A DNA stretch of 45,896 nt, taken from positions 1 through 45,896 of the forward strand of contig CACKNC010000010.1 of NCBI GenBank assembly GCA_902601455.1, read 5' to 3'. The notes beneath the pieces are model-generated. The model was not told the origin of the DNA and did not search any database. It saw nothing but the letters and a program-made list of their open reading frames with translations. Within the stretch, counting starts at the first letter, position 1, and every line of letters starts with the position of its first letter. Origin of the DNA: an uncultured Alphaproteobacteria bacterium. Its GTDB lineage: Bacteria > Pseudomonadota > Alphaproteobacteria > HIMB59 > GCA-002718135. Position numbers and translations under genes: made by a program. Below, piece by piece: positions 1 to 9,062 of the stretch.

Positions 1-76
1 TACAATAAAGTATGCAGGAGATCCGTAAAATATAAAATGATAAAATTGTATGTTTAATGAAGATAGATAATTTATT

Positions 77-214
77 ATGGCATCATTTAATACAAAAAAT
101 ACACTTGCAGTTAATAATGCAGAAGAAGCGATTATGATATTTTTTGACATAATTTCAAAGTTTAAGATTGTATCTACAAATAATATTCTTATATTTATAA
201 TTGTAACACAATGA
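77..214 (+). CDS. possible 45-residue small protein ahead of the acylphosphatase
   Basis: An ATG-initiated frame of 45 codons ends in TGA that overlaps the acylphosphatase ATG (shared ATGA), the usual sign of translational coupling. The N-terminal half is polar with an Asn-Asn-Ala-Glu-Glu-Ala stretch; the C-terminal half is hydrophobic. The first part is less AT-rich than true spacer DNA in this genome. I recognise no family and see no clear ribosome binding site, so it may be a chance frame. Confidence 0.3.
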   Translation: MASFNTKNTLAVNNAEEAIMIFFDIISKFKIVSTNNILIFIIVTQ

Positions 215-510
215 ATAATAGTGAAATAAAAACTTATAGATTAATAATTAAAGGTAAAGTCCAAAATGTTGGCTTTCGGCATTGGTTTAGTGATTTAGCA
301 ATTTCTCTGGGTTTGAACGGATATATTCAAAATAAAGAAAGCAAAGATGAAGTTGAGGCAATTATTCAAGGCAATATGCAGTCCATACTATCTATTACTG
401 AAAAATCAAAAACTGGTCCTGAATTAGCTTTAGTTGAAGGTGTAATACCAAGTAATATTATTAGCAACGTCACTTATTCTGGTTTTATCGTAAAGTACGA
501 AACTAATTAA
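211..510 (+). CDS. acyP: acylphosphatase
   Basis: Hydrolyses acyl phosphates such as carbamoyl or acetyl phosphate (EC 3.6.1.7); small cytosolic enzyme. The 99 residues match the family length. The phosphate-binding loop GKVQNVGFRHW lies at residues 15-25, with Arg23 and Asn41 at exactly the classical catalytic positions; the usual Thr-Asp-Gly after Asn41 is changed to Lys-Glu-Ser. The 3' end overlaps the convergent aminotransferase gene by 8 bases, so there is no room for a terminator. Its start overlaps the stop of a possible 45-codon ORF. Family assignment is firm. Confidence 0.92.
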   Translation: MNNSEIKTYRLIIKGKVQNVGFRHWFSDLAISLGLNGYIQNKESKDEVEAIIQGNMQSILSITEKSKTGPELALVEGVIPSNIISNVTYSGFIVKYETN

Positions 511-1837
511 AAGCTTGTTTTAAAGTGCTATGAAGACTGTCAAACATTTCGTCAATTTGTTTTTTATTAATGATAAACTGTGGGCATAAAACAATTGCAG
601 GACCTAGAGGTCTACATATCAAACCATTATCAATAGACATATTGGCAACTTTATCACCCATATTTAAATGACCTTCAAAAGGTTCTTTAGTATCTTTATT
701 TTTAACCATTTCCAATGCCGCCATTAGACCAATTCCTCTAGTTTCTCCGATATGATCATATTCGTTAAATTCTTGAAGTCTTTCATGAAAATAAGGTGAC
801 ACATTTCTCACATTTTCTAATAAGCCCTCATTAATTATGACATCAATAGCCTTTAATGCAATCGCACAACCAACTGGATGACCACCAGCAGTAAATCCAT
901 GAGGAAATTCTTCAGCATCTTCCGATACAGATGTAAATTCATCTGCAAAATCTTTATTTACTATTACAGCTCCCATGGGAAAATAACCTGCAGTCAAACA
1001 TTTTGATGAAATAATAATATCCGGTTGTATATTATAAGTTTCACATCCCCATAAATTACCTGTTCTTCCAAAACCGCATATAACTTCATCTGCAATAAAT
1101 GGTATATTATATTTTTTTAGTATTGGTTGAATTAAATCAAAATAATTTTTGGACGGAGGTATAACACCACCTGCCCCTTGAACAGGTTCAGCAACAAAAC
1201 CAGCAATTGTATCGGAACCTTCTCTCAAAATAAGTTTTTCTAAATTATTTGCTATTCTTTTGGAAAAATCATCTTCAGTTTCGTTTTGTTCACCAAATTT
1301 CCAATAATGTGGACAATCAGCGTGTATGAAACCGTCAAGAGGAAGTTGAAATTCTCCATTATACGGTTTGCCTGTCATTGAAGCTGCGCCTAGAGTTACA
1401 CCATGATAGCCGTTAATTCTTGTGATAATTTTTCTTTTTTGAGGTTTTCCTTTTCTTGTATTTAACATCCATAACATTTTTATCATGGTATCATTAGCCT
1501 CAGATCCAGAATTACAGAAAAAAACCCTTCCATCATCAAATGGTGAGACTTCTATAATCCTATCAGATAATTCAAGAGTTTCTTCAGGGAGTCTGCCAAA
1601 CAAAGAGTGATAACCAGCAAATTTAGCATATTGTCTTTGAGCGACTTCTATTAAGCCAGGGTGATCAAAACCTGCACAAGCATTCCACAAACCTGAATTA
1701 GCATCTAAATATTTCTTATTATGAATATCAAAAACATAGATACCTTTACCGTGCGAAATTACTACTGGGCCTCTTTCGTTTAGAGTTTTTAGATCGGTAA
1801 AACCATAAAGATGGTGTGAATGATTTGATTTAAGCAT
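503..1837 (-). CDS. class III pyridoxal-phosphate aminotransferase (omega-amino acid:pyruvate type)
   Basis: Fold-type I PLP aminotransferase of 444 residues, likely moving an omega or beta amino group (for example beta-alanine or taurine) to pyruvate. Seen: the cofactor phosphate loop NSGSEAND at 109-116, the PLP-ring aspartate Asp250 in DEVICGFGRTG, and the Schiff-base lysine Lys279 in SSKCLTAGYFPMG. The N-terminal substrate motif with GLWNACAGFDHP resembles beta-alanine/taurine:pyruvate enzymes rather than acetylornithine or GABA enzymes. It is divergent from the EamA transporter with 27 bases between starts, so the two may share a promoter region and perhaps a substrate. The exact substrate cannot be read from sequence. 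Confidence 0.9.
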   Translation of the reverse strand: MLKSNHSHHLYGFTDLKTLNERGPVVISHGKGIYVFDIHNKKYLDANSGLWNACAGFDHPGLIEVAQRQYAKFAGYHSLFGRLPEETLELSDRIIEVSPFDDGRVFFCNSGSEANDTMIKMLWMLNTRKGKPQKRKIITRINGYHGVTLGAASMTGKPYNGEFQLPLDGFIHADCPHYWKFGEQNETEDDFSKRIANNLEKLILREGSDTIAGFVAEPVQGAGGVIPPSKNYFDLIQPILKKYNIPFIADEVICGFGRTGNLWGCETYNIQPDIIISSKCLTAGYFPMGAVIVNKDFADEFTSVSEDAEEFPHGFTAGGHPVGCAIALKAIDVIINEGLLENVRNVSPYFHERLQEFNEYDHIGETRGIGLMAALEMVKNKDTKEPFEGHLNMGDKVANMSIDNGLICRPLGPAIVLCPQFIINKKQIDEMFDSLHSTLKQAFN

Positions 1838-1864
1838 TATAGAGACTAAATATTTTTTTTTAAT

Positions 1865-2758
1865 ATGAAACGCAAGTATATTTTTTCAACTGGGGCAATA
1901 GGGATCATATTTATGATGATTGGACAATTATCCTTTGCAGTAAATGATACTCTAGTAAAAGCAATCGTTCTTGATAATACAAATAATTTATCAGTTATTA
2001 ATGTTATATTTTTAAGAGGTCTTCTCTCTACCAGCTTTATTTTTATATATTTAAAATTTTATGAGAAGAAAAATATACTAAATATTTTTAAAATAAAAAA
2101 TTATTATAAAAGAGGTATATATGAAGTTTTAACTGCTATTTGTTTTTTTACAGGTTTAATTTTACTACCTGTTGCTGAAGTTTACACACTACTAATGACC
2201 AATCCATTTTTCGTAACAATATTTGCATTTTTATTTTTAAAAGAAAAGGTAGGCATAAGAAGGTGGGCAGCGGTAGCTGTAGGATTTGTAGGAGTGATCT
2301 TTGTTGTAAGCCCTCAAAATATTAGTTTTAATTTTTTATATATCTTTCCAATCATTGCAGCAATTTTCTTAACAATAAGGGATATAACAACTAAAGGAAT
2401 AGCGACTAAAACAAATAGTTTTGAAATAATATTTATAACATCTATTTTAATGACATTATTTTCTGGAATTGGTTCACTTTTTTTTGAATTTACATTTAAA
2501 ATTGAATACTTTCCTAATCTTTTTATCTCAAGCATATTTCTAACCATCGCATATATTTTTTCTGTTTTAACAATTTTCTATGCACCACTGTCATTAACCG
2601 CATCAGCAAGATATTCAGTGATTGTATTTGGTATTATTTTTGGGTATTTAATCTTAAATGAGACTCCATCAACAAACATGATAATAGGGGCTTCAATTAT
2701 TAGTTTAAGTGGATTATTCGTAATAAGAAGACAAAAAAAACTTGGTAAAATAGATTAA
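1865..2758 (+). CDS. EamA/DMT-family inner-membrane transporter
   Basis: A 297-residue protein with about ten hydrophobic segments in two homologous halves, the drug/metabolite transporter layout. The second half begins near residue 155. Typical EamA features are the first-half Leu-Lys-Glu-Lys motif (FLKEKVG, near 125) and the second-half Leu-Asn-Glu (LNETPS, near 265). Such proteins commonly export amino acids or metabolites; the substrate is unknown. The gene diverges from the aminotransferase and ends one base before the convergent peroxiredoxin stop. Confidence 0.9.
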   Translation: MKRKYIFSTGAIGIIFMMIGQLSFAVNDTLVKAIVLDNTNNLSVINVIFLRGLLSTSFIFIYLKFYEKKNILNIFKIKNYYKRGIYEVLTAICFFTGLILLPVAEVYTLLMTNPFFVTIFAFLFLKEKVGIRRWAAVAVGFVGVIFVVSPQNISFNFLYIFPIIAAIFLTIRDITTKGIATKTNSFEIIFITSILMTLFSGIGSLFFEFTFKIEYFPNLFISSIFLTIAYIFSVLTIFYAPLSLTASARYSVIVFGIIFGYLILNETPSTNMIIGASIISLSGLFVIRRQKKLGKID

Positions 2759-2759
2759 G

Positions 2760-3209
2760 CTAGATTTTAGTTTCTGTTATAAACTTTATCACTTCATCAA
2801 CGTGATCTTTAACTTTTACCTTAAACCAACTATGCAAAATTTTACCTTTTTTATCTAAGATAAATGTAGATCTATTAATACCAAAGTATTTTTTTCCATA
2901 CATTGATTTTTCAATCCATATACCTAATTTTTCACACGCGTCGGTTACATCTGAACCTAGTTCATATTTAAGTTTATATTTATCAGAAAATTTTGCATTT
3001 TTTTCAACTGTATCTTTTGATGCTCCAAAAACATCAAAACCAAGTTTTTTAAAAGTTGTAAGTTTTTTTTGGAAATCTTGTACTTCAATTGAGCAACCAC
3101 TTGTCATTGCTTTTGGATAAAAAAATAAAACAGTTTTGTTATTTAATTTCGAGGTATCAAAAACTGTATTGTTAGTAAGGCTTAATTTAATTTTTATAGA
3201 TTTGCTCAT
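2760..3209 (-). CDS. bcp: peroxiredoxin, BCP/PrxQ type
   Basis: Thiol peroxidase that reduces hydrogen peroxide and organic hydroperoxides in the cytosol; 149 residues, normal for the family. The peroxidatic cysteine lies in FFYPKAMTSGCSIEVQDF (near residue 39), where the usual Thr-Pro-Gly-Cys is Thr-Ser-Gly-Cys. The resolving cysteine five residues downstream in E. coli BCP is absent; a Cys in VTDACEKLGIW (near 91) could serve instead, or the enzyme may work as a 1-Cys type. A Arg-Ser-Thr-Phe motif (NRSTFILD) follows. Family assignment is firm, the catalytic cycle is inferred. Confidence 0.92.
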   Translation of the reverse strand: MSKSIKIKLSLTNNTVFDTSKLNNKTVLFFYPKAMTSGCSIEVQDFQKKLTTFKKLGFDVFGASKDTVEKNAKFSDKYKLKYELGSDVTDACEKLGIWIEKSMYGKKYFGINRSTFILDKKGKILHSWFKVKVKDHVDEVIKFITETKI

Positions 3210-3235
3210 AATTAATATATTGATTATTGATAAAT

Positions 3236-3373
3236 TTATTTTTTGGATGTTGTAGCTAGAAGCAAAGGCACAATCATTACCAAACTCATAAGTACTGACG
3301 GATTAAAAAGCCAATAAAGTAAGCCAATGGAAAATATTAGTAACCAAAACTCATTTTTTTTGAAAATATTCAT
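3236..3373 (-). CDS. small two-helix membrane protein (45 residues)
   Basis: A 45-codon frame fills the gap between the peroxiredoxin and SRAP genes on the same strand. The translation starts MNIFKKNEFW and then has two hydrophobic segments (about 9-22 and 27-41) split by Asn-Pro-Ser, ending Thr-Thr-Ser-Lys-Lys: a charged N-terminus, two membrane spans and a basic tail. There are no charged residues within the spans, unlike a chance frame in AT-rich DNA. I recognise no family. It lies 26 bases upstream of the bcp start and could be co-transcribed with it. Confidence 0.5.
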   Translation of the reverse strand: MNIFKKNEFWLLIFSIGLLYWLFNPSVLMSLVMIVPLLLATTSKK

Positions 3374-3410
3374 ATGATTGTATTAACAAAAAAATATAAA
3401 TTTTCTATTA

Positions 3411-4058
3411 CTAATTTGTACCTGTAATACATTTTTCATCATTATTTTTTGGACTATTTACATACTTTGAAACTTCAGTAAATTTTAAATCTACATCTTC
3501 AAAATTATTAATATTTAAATTATTGTCCTTAAGTTCTAAATAATCTTGAGCAGCGTTAGCGTTTAGAACTAGTGGCATTCTGTGATGAATTTTATTTATA
3601 TTTGTATCAGCAGATTTTGTTATTATGGAAAATACTCTTCGTTTATCATTATTATATTTTTCTTTTCTCCACACACCAGCAAAATAGATCAACTCCCCAT
3701 CTCCTAACTGAATATAATAAGGTTTTTTTTCTCCTTCTTTTTCACTCCACTCAAAATAACCGTTTGCTGGTATGATACACTTTCTTTTTAAAAATGAGTC
3801 CTTAAAAAGGAGTTTCGAATTTATAGTTTCAATTCTACTATTAATTACACTTTGGTTGTTTTTAGTTTTGTTGTTTATAAAATTATAGCCCCAATTTGAT
3901 GATAATAGATAATTATCAAATTTATAGCTCAATACAATATTAACGTCTTGTCCAGGTGAGATATTGTAAGATTTGGTTGTACTAAAATCAGAGTTACAAA
4001 TACTGAATATATTTTTTAGTTTATTAAGATTTTTATAGCTTGCAAATCTTCCGCACAT
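3411..4058 (-). CDS. SRAP-domain abasic-site DNA-protein crosslinker (YedK/HMCES family)
   Basis: Forms a protective thiazolidine crosslink to abasic sites in single-stranded DNA. The start is set at the ATG giving MCGRFAS, because the catalytic cysteine must be residue 2 after methionine removal; a frame 17 codons longer would bury it. Other active-site elements are seen: the asparagine in VINSRIET, the glutamate in IPANGYFEWSE, and the histidine in HHRMPLVL. Length (215 residues) is typical. The start overlaps the preceding stop as TAATG, so it is translationally coupled to the DUF4864 gene. Confidence 0.93.
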   Translation of the reverse strand: MCGRFASYKNLNKLKNIFSICNSDFSTTKSYNISPGQDVNIVLSYKFDNYLLSSNWGYNFINNKTKNNQSVINSRIETINSKLLFKDSFLKRKCIIPANGYFEWSEKEGEKKPYYIQLGDGELIYFAGVWRKEKYNNDKRRVFSIITKSADTNINKIHHRMPLVLNANAAQDYLELKDNNLNINNFEDVDLKFTEVSKYVNSPKNNDEKCITGTN

Positions 4059-4522
4059 TATGATGAGGTTGAAAGTGGCATTGGAGTTGAAACAGCAGTG
4101 GTCATCCAACAGTCTTTAAAAATTCCCTCTTCTTTTACTTTTTCTAAAGTCCATTTAAATCCAAACATTTGTCCATCTGAAGAAGTTAATTCTATAAAAA
4201 AGTATGCAGTATTATCTTCTAATTTTACTTCAAGAATATCATGTTTTTTATGATCTAACATTACAGCATAAGACGGTGCATACATCATTCGTGTGAATCT
4301 TTGTATTGGTCCAGTGAAAGCTCTATTAGAAGGATGAGCAAATTCCCAAGTTTGCTCAATACCGGCGTTTGCATAGGGTTTATTGTTGGTCATTAATGAG
4401 GATAACTGGATTTTAACCACGTCTTCAGGCGCAATATCTGAAGTAGGTTTTTGTAATTCAGCAAAAAGTGGTGTGGAGAATAAAATTATAAATATTATAG
4501 TTGAAAATAACCGCATAAACAT
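4058..4522 (-). CDS. DUF4864-family exported protein
   Basis: A 154-residue protein with a hydrophobic signal peptide ending near residue 21 (LFSTPLFA, then ELQKP), so probably periplasmic. The mature part matches my memory of DUF4864: a DVVKIQLSSLMTNNKPYAN segment, an AGIEQTWEFAHPSNR segment and a GPIQRFTRMMYAPSYAVMLDH segment. Function unknown. Divergent from lysE with 29 bases between starts, and coupled by TAATG to the SRAP gene, an unexpected partner for an exported protein. The last residues (TPMPLSTSS) are low complexity. Confidence 0.8.
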   Translation of the reverse strand: MFMRLFSTIIFIILFSTPLFAELQKPTSDIAPEDVVKIQLSSLMTNNKPYANAGIEQTWEFAHPSNRAFTGPIQRFTRMMYAPSYAVMLDHKKHDILEVKLEDNTAYFFIELTSSDGQMFGFKWTLEKVKEEGIFKDCWMTTAVSTPMPLSTSS

Positions 4523-4551
4523 AAAATAGTGTATTTTAATTTTTTGACAAT

Positions 4552-5151
4552 ATGAGCATATCTGATTTTATTCAAGGATTTATAATAGGCTCATCTTTAA
4601 TAATTGCTATAGGTCCACAAAATTTATTTGTAATCAATCAAGGACTAAAGAAAAATTTTGTTTTTATAGTCGTCTTAATTTGTAGCTTATCAGATAGTTT
4701 ACTGATTGTATGTGGGATATATCTTTCAAACAATATTTTAAGTTTAAATACTTCATTAATCACAATTATGAAGTTAATTGGGGGAATTTGGCTTATCCTA
4801 TATGGTATAAATAAAATTAAGAACTCAAAACAACATGAAATAAATGCCAATGGATTTAATGAGTCAAGTCTTTCAAAAGTTATTGTCACTACCCTTGCTA
4901 TTACTTATGCAAACCCTCATGTTTATTTAGATACAGTAATATTACTTGGTTCTATTTCAATAAATTTTGATAATAAATTATACTTTGGTTTAGGTGCAAT
5001 ATTTGCTAGCTTTATATTTTTTTTTAGTCTTGGTTATTTTTCTAATTTTTTATCTCGTTATATTAAGTCTCCAAAAGTATGGTTTTATGTTGATAACACA
5101 ATGGGTTTGTTAATGCTTTTTTATGGTTTATTTTTTATCTTCATGAATTAA
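4552..5151 (+). CDS. LysE/ArgO-family amino acid exporter
   Basis: A 199-residue inner-membrane protein with about six hydrophobic segments. The N-terminus FIQGFIIGSSLIIAIGPQN carries the LysE signature (Gly-Pro-Gln-Asn after a hydrophobic stretch), and a second signature ATTLAITYANPHVYLDT follows near 107-121, where the Asn-Pro-His/Asp motif is diagnostic. The family exports lysine, arginine or other amino acids in antiport with protons; the substrate here is unknown. The 3' end overlaps the convergent fusion gene by 24 bases, one of the largest overlaps in the window. Confidence 0.9.
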   Translation: MSISDFIQGFIIGSSLIIAIGPQNLFVINQGLKKNFVFIVVLICSLSDSLLIVCGIYLSNNILSLNTSLITIMKLIGGIWLILYGINKIKNSKQHEINANGFNESSLSKVIVTTLAITYANPHVYLDTVILLGSISINFDNKLYFGLGAIFASFIFFFSLGYFSNFLSRYIKSPKVWFYVDNTMGLLMLFYGLFFIFMN

Positions 5152-8142
5152 AAATTTTTCAATTTCAAAACAAACAAAATCAACATTATGTTTATTAAAC
5201 ACTAATGGTGGTTTTATTTTAATTACATTATTGTAAGGACCATCAGTACTTAACAAAATGCCTCTTAATCTTAATGTGTTAATCAATTTAGTTGCTAATT
5301 TTTGATTAGGTAAGGATAAATTTCCATTAACAATTAAGTCAATGCCAATAAACAAACCTTTGCCACTAATTTTACTAATAAAATTAGGGAATTTAATTTG
5401 AATTTTCGTTAGTAGTTTTATAAAATAATCACCCACAACTTTTGCATTTTGTTGGAGATTTTCTTTTTCTATTACATCTAAGACAGCATCACCTACTGCA
5501 CAAGAAACGGGATTGCCTCCAAAGGAGTTAAAATATTCCATACCATTATTAAACTTATCAGCAATTTTTGTAGTGGTGACAACAGCTGCTATGGGATGTC
5601 CATTTCCCATAGGCTTACCAAGGGTAACAATATCTGGCACAATTCCATGCTCTTCAAATGCCCAAAAATTATTACCTACTCTTCCAAAACCAGTTTGAAC
5701 TTCATCAGCAATACACAAAGCATTTTTTTGTCTTACAAACCTTACAATATTTTTTAAATACTCTTTAGGTAATTCTATTTGACCACCACAACCAAGAATA
5801 CTCTCAAAGAAGAAACTAGATAATGAATTTTTATGATTAAAGTTTTTATTAATTAGCTCTTTAGCTTCTTCAATATATTTATTTACCCATTTATTATTTT
5901 TCTTAGTCCACTTCCCTCTTATTTCATCAGGCATTCTTAATACGTGAACATAATCTTTTTGACCTTCGCCACCTTTACTATTAAATTTATAAGGGCTTAG
6001 ATCTATTAATGAATTAGTATGTCCATGATAAGCATTATCCATTACCAATACATTATTAGCTTTGGTATATGTTTTAGCTATTCTTAGAGCTAAATCATTT
6101 GCTTCAGAGCCTGTGCAAACAAAAAATATTTTATTAAGTTTTTTTGGGAATGTCTCTAACAGTCTATCACTGTACTGATTAATTATATTATATAAATATC
6201 TTGTGTTAGTATTCATTTTAAGATTTTGTTTAACTAAAGCATTGTGCACCATTTTATTTGAATGACCCACATGAGTAATATTATTAACACAATCAAGAAA
6301 TTTTCTTCCATTCTCATCATAGAAAAACTGATCTTTTGCTTCAAGCATATGAAGAGGCTGTTGATATGAAATAGATAAATTACGACCTATATTTTTTTTT
6401 CGCTTTTTTAAAATTTTTTCTTTTGTAACTTTATTAATAAAAAAAGACTCAGGAATTTGTAAAATAATATTTGGATCAGGTGAAATTTGTTCCCAAATTT
6501 TTAATAAATATTCTTCACCAACTCCAGGAAAATTATCAACTTCGTTAAGGAGTGATGTCATAATTTGAAAATGTAAATGAGCAGGCCAGTTTCCATTAAT
6601 TTTATAATCTCCAATTTCACCAATCCATTCGCCTTTCTTAATATTTTGACCAACTTTAAGCTTATTCAAACATTTTTTATTTAAATGGCCATACAAAGTA
6701 AAAAATTTATAATTATTAATTTTATGCTCTAATATAACTGTAGGTCCATAATCATATTTGAAATTATTATTATGTAAAATTATGACCTTTCCATTCAATG
6801 GTGATTTTATTGGTGTGTTTTCTTCAACAAAAATATCAACACCTAAATGAACGTCTCTTCTTTCTAATTGGTTAAGCGAAGAAATATAATGATTACTTTT
6901 GTAAACTTTTCTTGTTTCTTTATATAAACCAACACCAATGTCTTTCTCTAAAAATTTTCCAACTAAGTTATCAAGTTTTTTATTTGAAGGATTTGACTTT
7001 AGTAAAAAACTATTTTTATCAAAATTAACTATTTTTTTATTTACATTGTTTAAATCAAAATCAAATAAATTCCCGAATTGCTGACTTTTAAGTAATTGTA
7101 ATTTTTTACTAAAATCAGAAATTGGCTCTAAATTACAAATATCTCTTATTACAGCTATAAAAAAATATGGATCAACTTTATGAAGTTTACGAATTAAATC
7201 CCATGCATTATTTTCACTGATACTTAAATATTTATTATTAGGATATTTTTTACGCTGTTTAGCCGCCATTACCAAAGTAATTACTAAACGTGATTTTATT
7301 AGACCTAATAAAGAATAAATATCTTTATCACTAAGTTTGTAAAACTCATTATAGGTGCCGACAATATTTTGCAGACTGTTATACAAATTTTTAACACCCA
7401 TTAATGTATATGAAAGGGATATTGCCAAATCATTGACAACAGGTGCATAAATAGAATCACCAAAATCAATAAAACCAATTATTTTTTCTTTTTTAACAAC
7501 AATATTATAATTATTTGGATCGCCATGTGTAACAGCATGTTTTAAATTTTTAATATTTTTAAAAACAAACTTTTCATGCTCATCTATAGAATTTTTTATT
7601 ATGTTCTTATTATTCCCTTTAAATAAATTGATAAATTTTTTAGTCCATCTGATGTCAGAAGGATTCCATTCAAATTTTCTAATAGCTTGGTTTTTAATGA
7701 AGCTCTGTAATTGATTTGATTGAAGAGCCAATAATCTACCTAGAGACTGTTCAGTGTGATCGGTATTTTTAGACTTTGCATACATTTCTCCATCTATGTA
7801 AGTAAGAATTCTAACTGCACATCTTCTTTGTTTACTATCTTGATAAAATAAAATTTTATTATGTAAAATTTCTGGGTATATTTTTTTTAATTGCCGATTG
7901 AGTCTTAAATGCTTTATCAATAAATCTTGATATTCAAGTTGAACTGTAGATTCTTTTGGATTAGAAATTTTGACAACATATTTCTTTGCACCTTTTACCT
8001 TGATTAATAAATTTATATCTCTTTCACTATTAAGGCGTGATAGATTAATGTCCTTTGACTTAAAAAAAGAATAGTGTTCTTTTAACCATTTGGAAAATGA
8101 AGAAACATTAATTATAGGTGGCTGTTCATCAAAAACTGACAT
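5128..8142 (-). CDS. three-domain fusion: APH-type kinase, M23 peptidase fold, class III phospholyase/aminotransferase
   Basis: A 1004-residue protein with three domains in order. Residues about 20-340 form an aminoglycoside-phosphotransferase-like kinase, with the catalytic HGDPN at 206-210 and the metal-binding IDFGDS at 225-230. Residues about 425-560 form an M23 metallopeptidase fold with intact zinc ligands (His432 and Asp436 in HLGVD, His524 in HLHF) and partner His486. Residues about 595-1004 form a class III PLP enzyme: TGSEAND 677-683, Asp813, Schiff-base Lys843 in [10 protein letters not shown]. That last motif matches the ammoniophospholyases for phosphoethanolamine and phospho-hydroxylysine. 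The expected logic is that the kinase makes a phosphorylated amino-alcohol and the PLP domain eliminates phosphate and ammonia. There is no signal peptide, so the M23 domain is probably cytoplasmic with an unclear role. Confidence 0.9.
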   Translation of the reverse strand: MSVFDEQPPIINVSSFSKWLKEHYSFFKSKDINLSRLNSERDINLLIKVKGAKKYVVKISNPKESTVQLEYQDLLIKHLRLNRQLKKIYPEILHNKILFYQDSKQRRCAVRILTYIDGEMYAKSKNTDHTEQSLGRLLALQSNQLQSFIKNQAIRKFEWNPSDIRWTKKFINLFKGNNKNIIKNSIDEHEKFVFKNIKNLKHAVTHGDPNNYNIVVKKEKIIGFIDFGDSIYAPVVNDLAISLSYTLMGVKNLYNSLQNIVGTYNEFYKLSDKDIYSLLGLIKSRLVITLVMAAKQRKKYPNNKYLSISENNAWDLIRKLHKVDPYFFIAVIRDICNLEPISDFSKKLQLLKSQQFGNLFDFDLNNVNKKIVNFDKNSFLLKSNPSNKKLDNLVGKFLEKDIGVGLYKETRKVYKSNHYISSLNQLERRDVHLGVDIFVEENTPIKSPLNGKVIILHNNNFKYDYGPTVILEHKINNYKFFTLYGHLNKKCLNKLKVGQNIKKGEWIGEIGDYKINGNWPAHLHFQIMTSLLNEVDNFPGVGEEYLLKIWEQISPDPNIILQIPESFFINKVTKEKILKKRKKNIGRNLSISYQQPLHMLEAKDQFFYDENGRKFLDCVNNITHVGHSNKMVHNALVKQNLKMNTNTRYLYNIINQYSDRLLETFPKKLNKIFFVCTGSEANDLALRIAKTYTKANNVLVMDNAYHGHTNSLIDLSPYKFNSKGGEGQKDYVHVLRMPDEIRGKWTKKNNKWVNKYIEEAKELINKNFNHKNSLSSFFFESILGCGGQIELPKEYLKNIVRFVRQKNALCIADEVQTGFGRVGNNFWAFEEHGIVPDIVTLGKPMGNGHPIAAVVTTTKIADKFNNGMEYFNSFGGNPVSCAVGDAVLDVIEKENLQQNAKVVGDYFIKLLTKIQIKFPNFISKISGKGLFIGIDLIVNGNLSLPNQKLATKLINTLRLRGILLSTDGPYNNVIKIKPPLVFNKHNVDFVCFEIEKFLIHEDKK

Positions 8143-8161
8143 ATTACTTATATATATTTAT

Positions 8162-9061
8162 ATGAAGAAAATTAAAAATAATTTTATATTCTTTGGTGCA
8201 GTTCATCAGGATTATGTATTTGAATTAAAAAATAATCTGATTAAATATAGAACAAACCCAATAAAACACACAGAAAGTTATGGTGGAGTGGCACATAATG
8301 TTGCAAGAACAATCTCTATTCATGAAAATGTAAGTTTTTTTTCATTATTAACTGATAAGGAAACTTTAAATTACCTGAAAAAATACAGAATAGATTTTCT
8401 TCCACTTAACAGAAAAATTGAAAAAAGATATTATGGGGTGCTTGTTAACAAAAACAAAAAATTTGAATTAGGAATAGCAAATACTGAAGCTTATGAAAAA
8501 TTTAATACAATAACTAACCTTAAATTTCAAAATAAAAATATTGTATTAGATTTAAACTTTTCAGAAAAGTTTATTCAATCAATTGTTAACCAAAATTTTA
8601 AAAGAAATCATATTACAATTTGTGGGACTTCTCTTTTTAAAATTCACAAAGTAAAAAAAATTTTAAAAAAAATTAATTGTCTTATATTAAATAAAGAAGA
8701 GTTGTATTATCTCAGCAATATAAAAAATATCAAAAATTCAATTAAAAAAATTATAAATCAAAATCCTGAAATTAATGTAATAGTATCTAACGCTGACAAA
8801 AAAACATATGGATATGATATGTCCAATTTTATATCATGCAAACCACCTAAAATAAAGGCTGTAAATGAAAATGGCGCGGGAGATATAATGACTGGTACTT
8901 ATATTTATTATAAATCAAAAAAACATAAAATGAGTAGTGCTCTTTCACTAGCTGTTGCAGCAGGAACATTATATGCTAAAAGCAAAGTTGCTAAAATCAA
9001 TCTTAACTATAATTTAATTAAAAAAATAAATAAGAGTATTACATACAAATCTGAAAAATAA
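8162..9061 (+). CDS. psuK: PfkB-family kinase, probable pseudouridine kinase
   Basis: A 299-residue ribokinase-fold protein. It has the N-terminal glycine pair in SYGGVAHNVAR (near 42), where substrate sits, and the ATP/anion-hole signature ENGAGDIMTG with the catalytic Asp (near 245). The start is placed at ATG 8162 (MKKIKNNFIFFGAVHQD) because the family begins with such a beta strand; a longer frame back to 8090 would run into the divergent fusion gene. It sits one base upstream of psuG, so the likely reaction is pseudouridine to pseudouridine 5'-phosphate (EC 2.7.1.83). Specificity rests on that neighbour; the fold itself is clear. Confidence 0.85.
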   Translation: MKKIKNNFIFFGAVHQDYVFELKNNLIKYRTNPIKHTESYGGVAHNVARTISIHENVSFFSLLTDKETLNYLKKYRIDFLPLNRKIEKRYYGVLVNKNKKFELGIANTEAYEKFNTITNLKFQNKNIVLDLNFSEKFIQSIVNQNFKRNHITICGTSLFKIHKVKKILKKINCLILNKEELYYLSNIKNIKNSIKKIINQNPEINVIVSNADKKTYGYDMSNFISCKPPKIKAVNENGAGDIMTGTYIYYKSKKHKMSSALSLAVAAGTLYAKSKVAKINLNYNLIKKINKSITYKSEK

Positions 9062-9062
9062 T

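Noticed and set aside
1..28. Possible 3' end of a plus-strand gene at the left edge, with an open frame ending TAA at 26-28
   Set aside because: Only eight codons are visible; too short to tell coding from chance.
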